Below are positions 35,347 to 35,919 of a stretch of DNA of 35,919 bases, piece by piece (position 1 is the stretch's first letter; every line of letters starts with the position of its first letter). Below the pieces are notes generated by a model. That model was not told where the DNA came from and did not search any database. It saw only the letters and a program-made list of their open reading frames with translations. The stretch comes from Pseudomonadota bacterium (GTDB lineage Bacteria; Pseudomonadota; Alphaproteobacteria; Rhizobiales; Xanthobacteraceae): the NCBI GenBank assembly GCA_963205465.1, contig CAUJKG010000296.1, positions 1 through 35,919 on the forward strand, given 5' to 3'. Made by a program: the position numbers and the translations under genes.

Positions 35347-35459
35347 TGTCATTCCGGACGACCCGAAGGGTCGATCCGGAATCCAGAGGTTACTCCGTAA
35401 AGCCTTTGCCGACTGTCCTGGATTCCGGGTTCGCGTCTTCGACGCGCCCCGGAATGACA
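35347..35459. repeat. REP-like mosaic palindrome (GTCATTCCGG family), copy 2
   Basis: The outer ends TGTCATTCCGG and CCGGAATGACA are perfect 11-base inverted repeats. Inside are CCGGAATCCAG and CTGGATTCCGGG, inverted, with short hairpins (CGACCCGAAGGGTCG and GCGTCTTCGACGC). It is closely similar in layout to the copy at 20581-20693 and fills the gap between two converging genes. Confidence 0.85.
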
Positions 35460-35522
35460 CCTATAGTGCTTCGCCCGCGCCTCTGAATAAGGGCGGAGCG
35501 ACTTTCGATACTGCGTCGATAA

Positions 35523-35919
35523 TTAATTCGGGTGCGTCCAGAGCAAAAGCACGATGCCCGCGACGAGCAGGGCGATTCCGGCCGCCTCGCGCGCGCTGGT
35601 CTTCTGCGAAAACAGTCCTTGCGAAACGAATTGCGCAAACAGCACTTCGACGAGCGCGAGCGTGCGTACGCTCGCGGCGGTCGCGAGCGCAAAAGCCATG
35701 AACCAGAATTGCGAAGCGAGCGCGCCGACGAAGCCCGCCGCGAGCGATGGCTTCCAGGCGCGCAGAATCGCAGCGAAGACCTTGCGGTCGAACAGCACAA
35801 GCCAGAGCGAGAGCAGCGCGGTCTGGATCGCGAGACTCCAGACCAGCGTATAAGCCGCCGGCATCAAGACCTGACTCGCAACGGGCAGCGAAAGCACGGC
35901 TCCGCGAAAGCCGACCGCC
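35523..35919 (-). CDS. EamA/DMT-family transporter, C-terminal part only
   Basis: The frame is open to the right edge, so the N-terminal part lies outside the window; the GTG at 35897 is internal. About 131 residues are visible with four hydrophobic segments (AAYTLVWSLAIQTALLSLWL, SLAAGFVGALASQFWFMAFA, TLALVEVLFAQFVS, and EAAGIALLVAGIVLLL), ending LLWTHPN. This is the second EamA repeat typical of drug/metabolite exporters. The substrate is unknown. It converges on the DUF1178 gene with a palindromic repeat between. Confidence 0.8.
   Translation of the reverse strand, partial: AVGFRGAVLSLPVASQVLMPAAYTLVWSLAIQTALLSLWLVLFDRKVFAAILRAWKPSLAAGFVGALASQFWFMAFALATAASVRTLALVEVLFAQFVSQGLFSQKTSAREAAGIALLVAGIVLLLWTHPN

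Overview
The window is chromosomal DNA of an alphaproteobacterium, most likely order Hyphomicrobiales and the Bradyrhizobium/Rhodopseudomonas/Xanthobacteraceae side of it. The evidence is high GC, a CarD regulator beside a 7-Fe ferredoxin, a SUV3-like helicase paired with an S4 protein, cobS-cobT beside rpmB, DnaJ and BolA genes, and dispersed palindromic repeats of the type common in that group (GTCATTCCGG...CCGGAATGAC and GAGCATGATC...GATCATGCTC). This placement is inference from gene content and order. No phage, transposase, CRISPR array or plasmid function was found.

Layout, left to right. 1-5645: end of a polysaccharide flippase, converging on a leftward run of a large MscS-type channel, a CAP-domain lipoprotein and an acyl-CoA synthetase, with tRNA-Arg(CCT) upstream. 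5743-8018: rightward SNase-like protein and M48 lipoprotein protease, ending at a shared terminator. 8090-12691: leftward helicase, S4 RNA-binding protein, fdxA and carD. 12692-13199: a 508-base gene-free stretch with a 47-base direct repeat and clustered, 11-base-phased GANTC sites. 13200-14809: tandem DUF3108 paralogues. 15085-15375: rpmB with a recognisable promoter and terminator. 15535-20177: leftward J-domain gene, cobS, cobT and a phytase-esterase-like gene. 20295-20573: bolA. 20708-22446: aroK-aroB, leftward. 22537-24696: a small membrane protein, xerD and accA, rightward. 24827-25999: an L,D-transpeptidase lipoprotein, converging on secA (26092-28863). 29279-32243: a PpiC-type foldase, argJ, mutT and a lone Flp pilin. 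32259-33179: a leftward NDUFAF5-like methyltransferase homologue, divergent from comF, a nitrilase-family hydrolase and a DUF1178 gene. The right edge cuts an EamA transporter.

Most of the content is housekeeping: protein export and envelope folding (SecA, PpiC foldase, M48 protease, L,D-transpeptidase), aromatic amino acid, arginine, fatty acid and cobalamin synthesis, RNA metabolism, chromosome dimer resolution and nucleotide-pool cleaning. I do not see a clear new multi-gene system. The strongest unexplained signal is the noncoding block at 12692-13199, where potential CcrM (GANTC) methylation sites sit at 11-base spacing inside a duplicated sequence. Secondary points of interest are a long secA leader carrying a palindromic repeat and an open frame, an SNase-like protein lacking the catalytic glutamate, a methyltransferase homologue lacking the usual SAM motif I, and an orphan Flp pilin.
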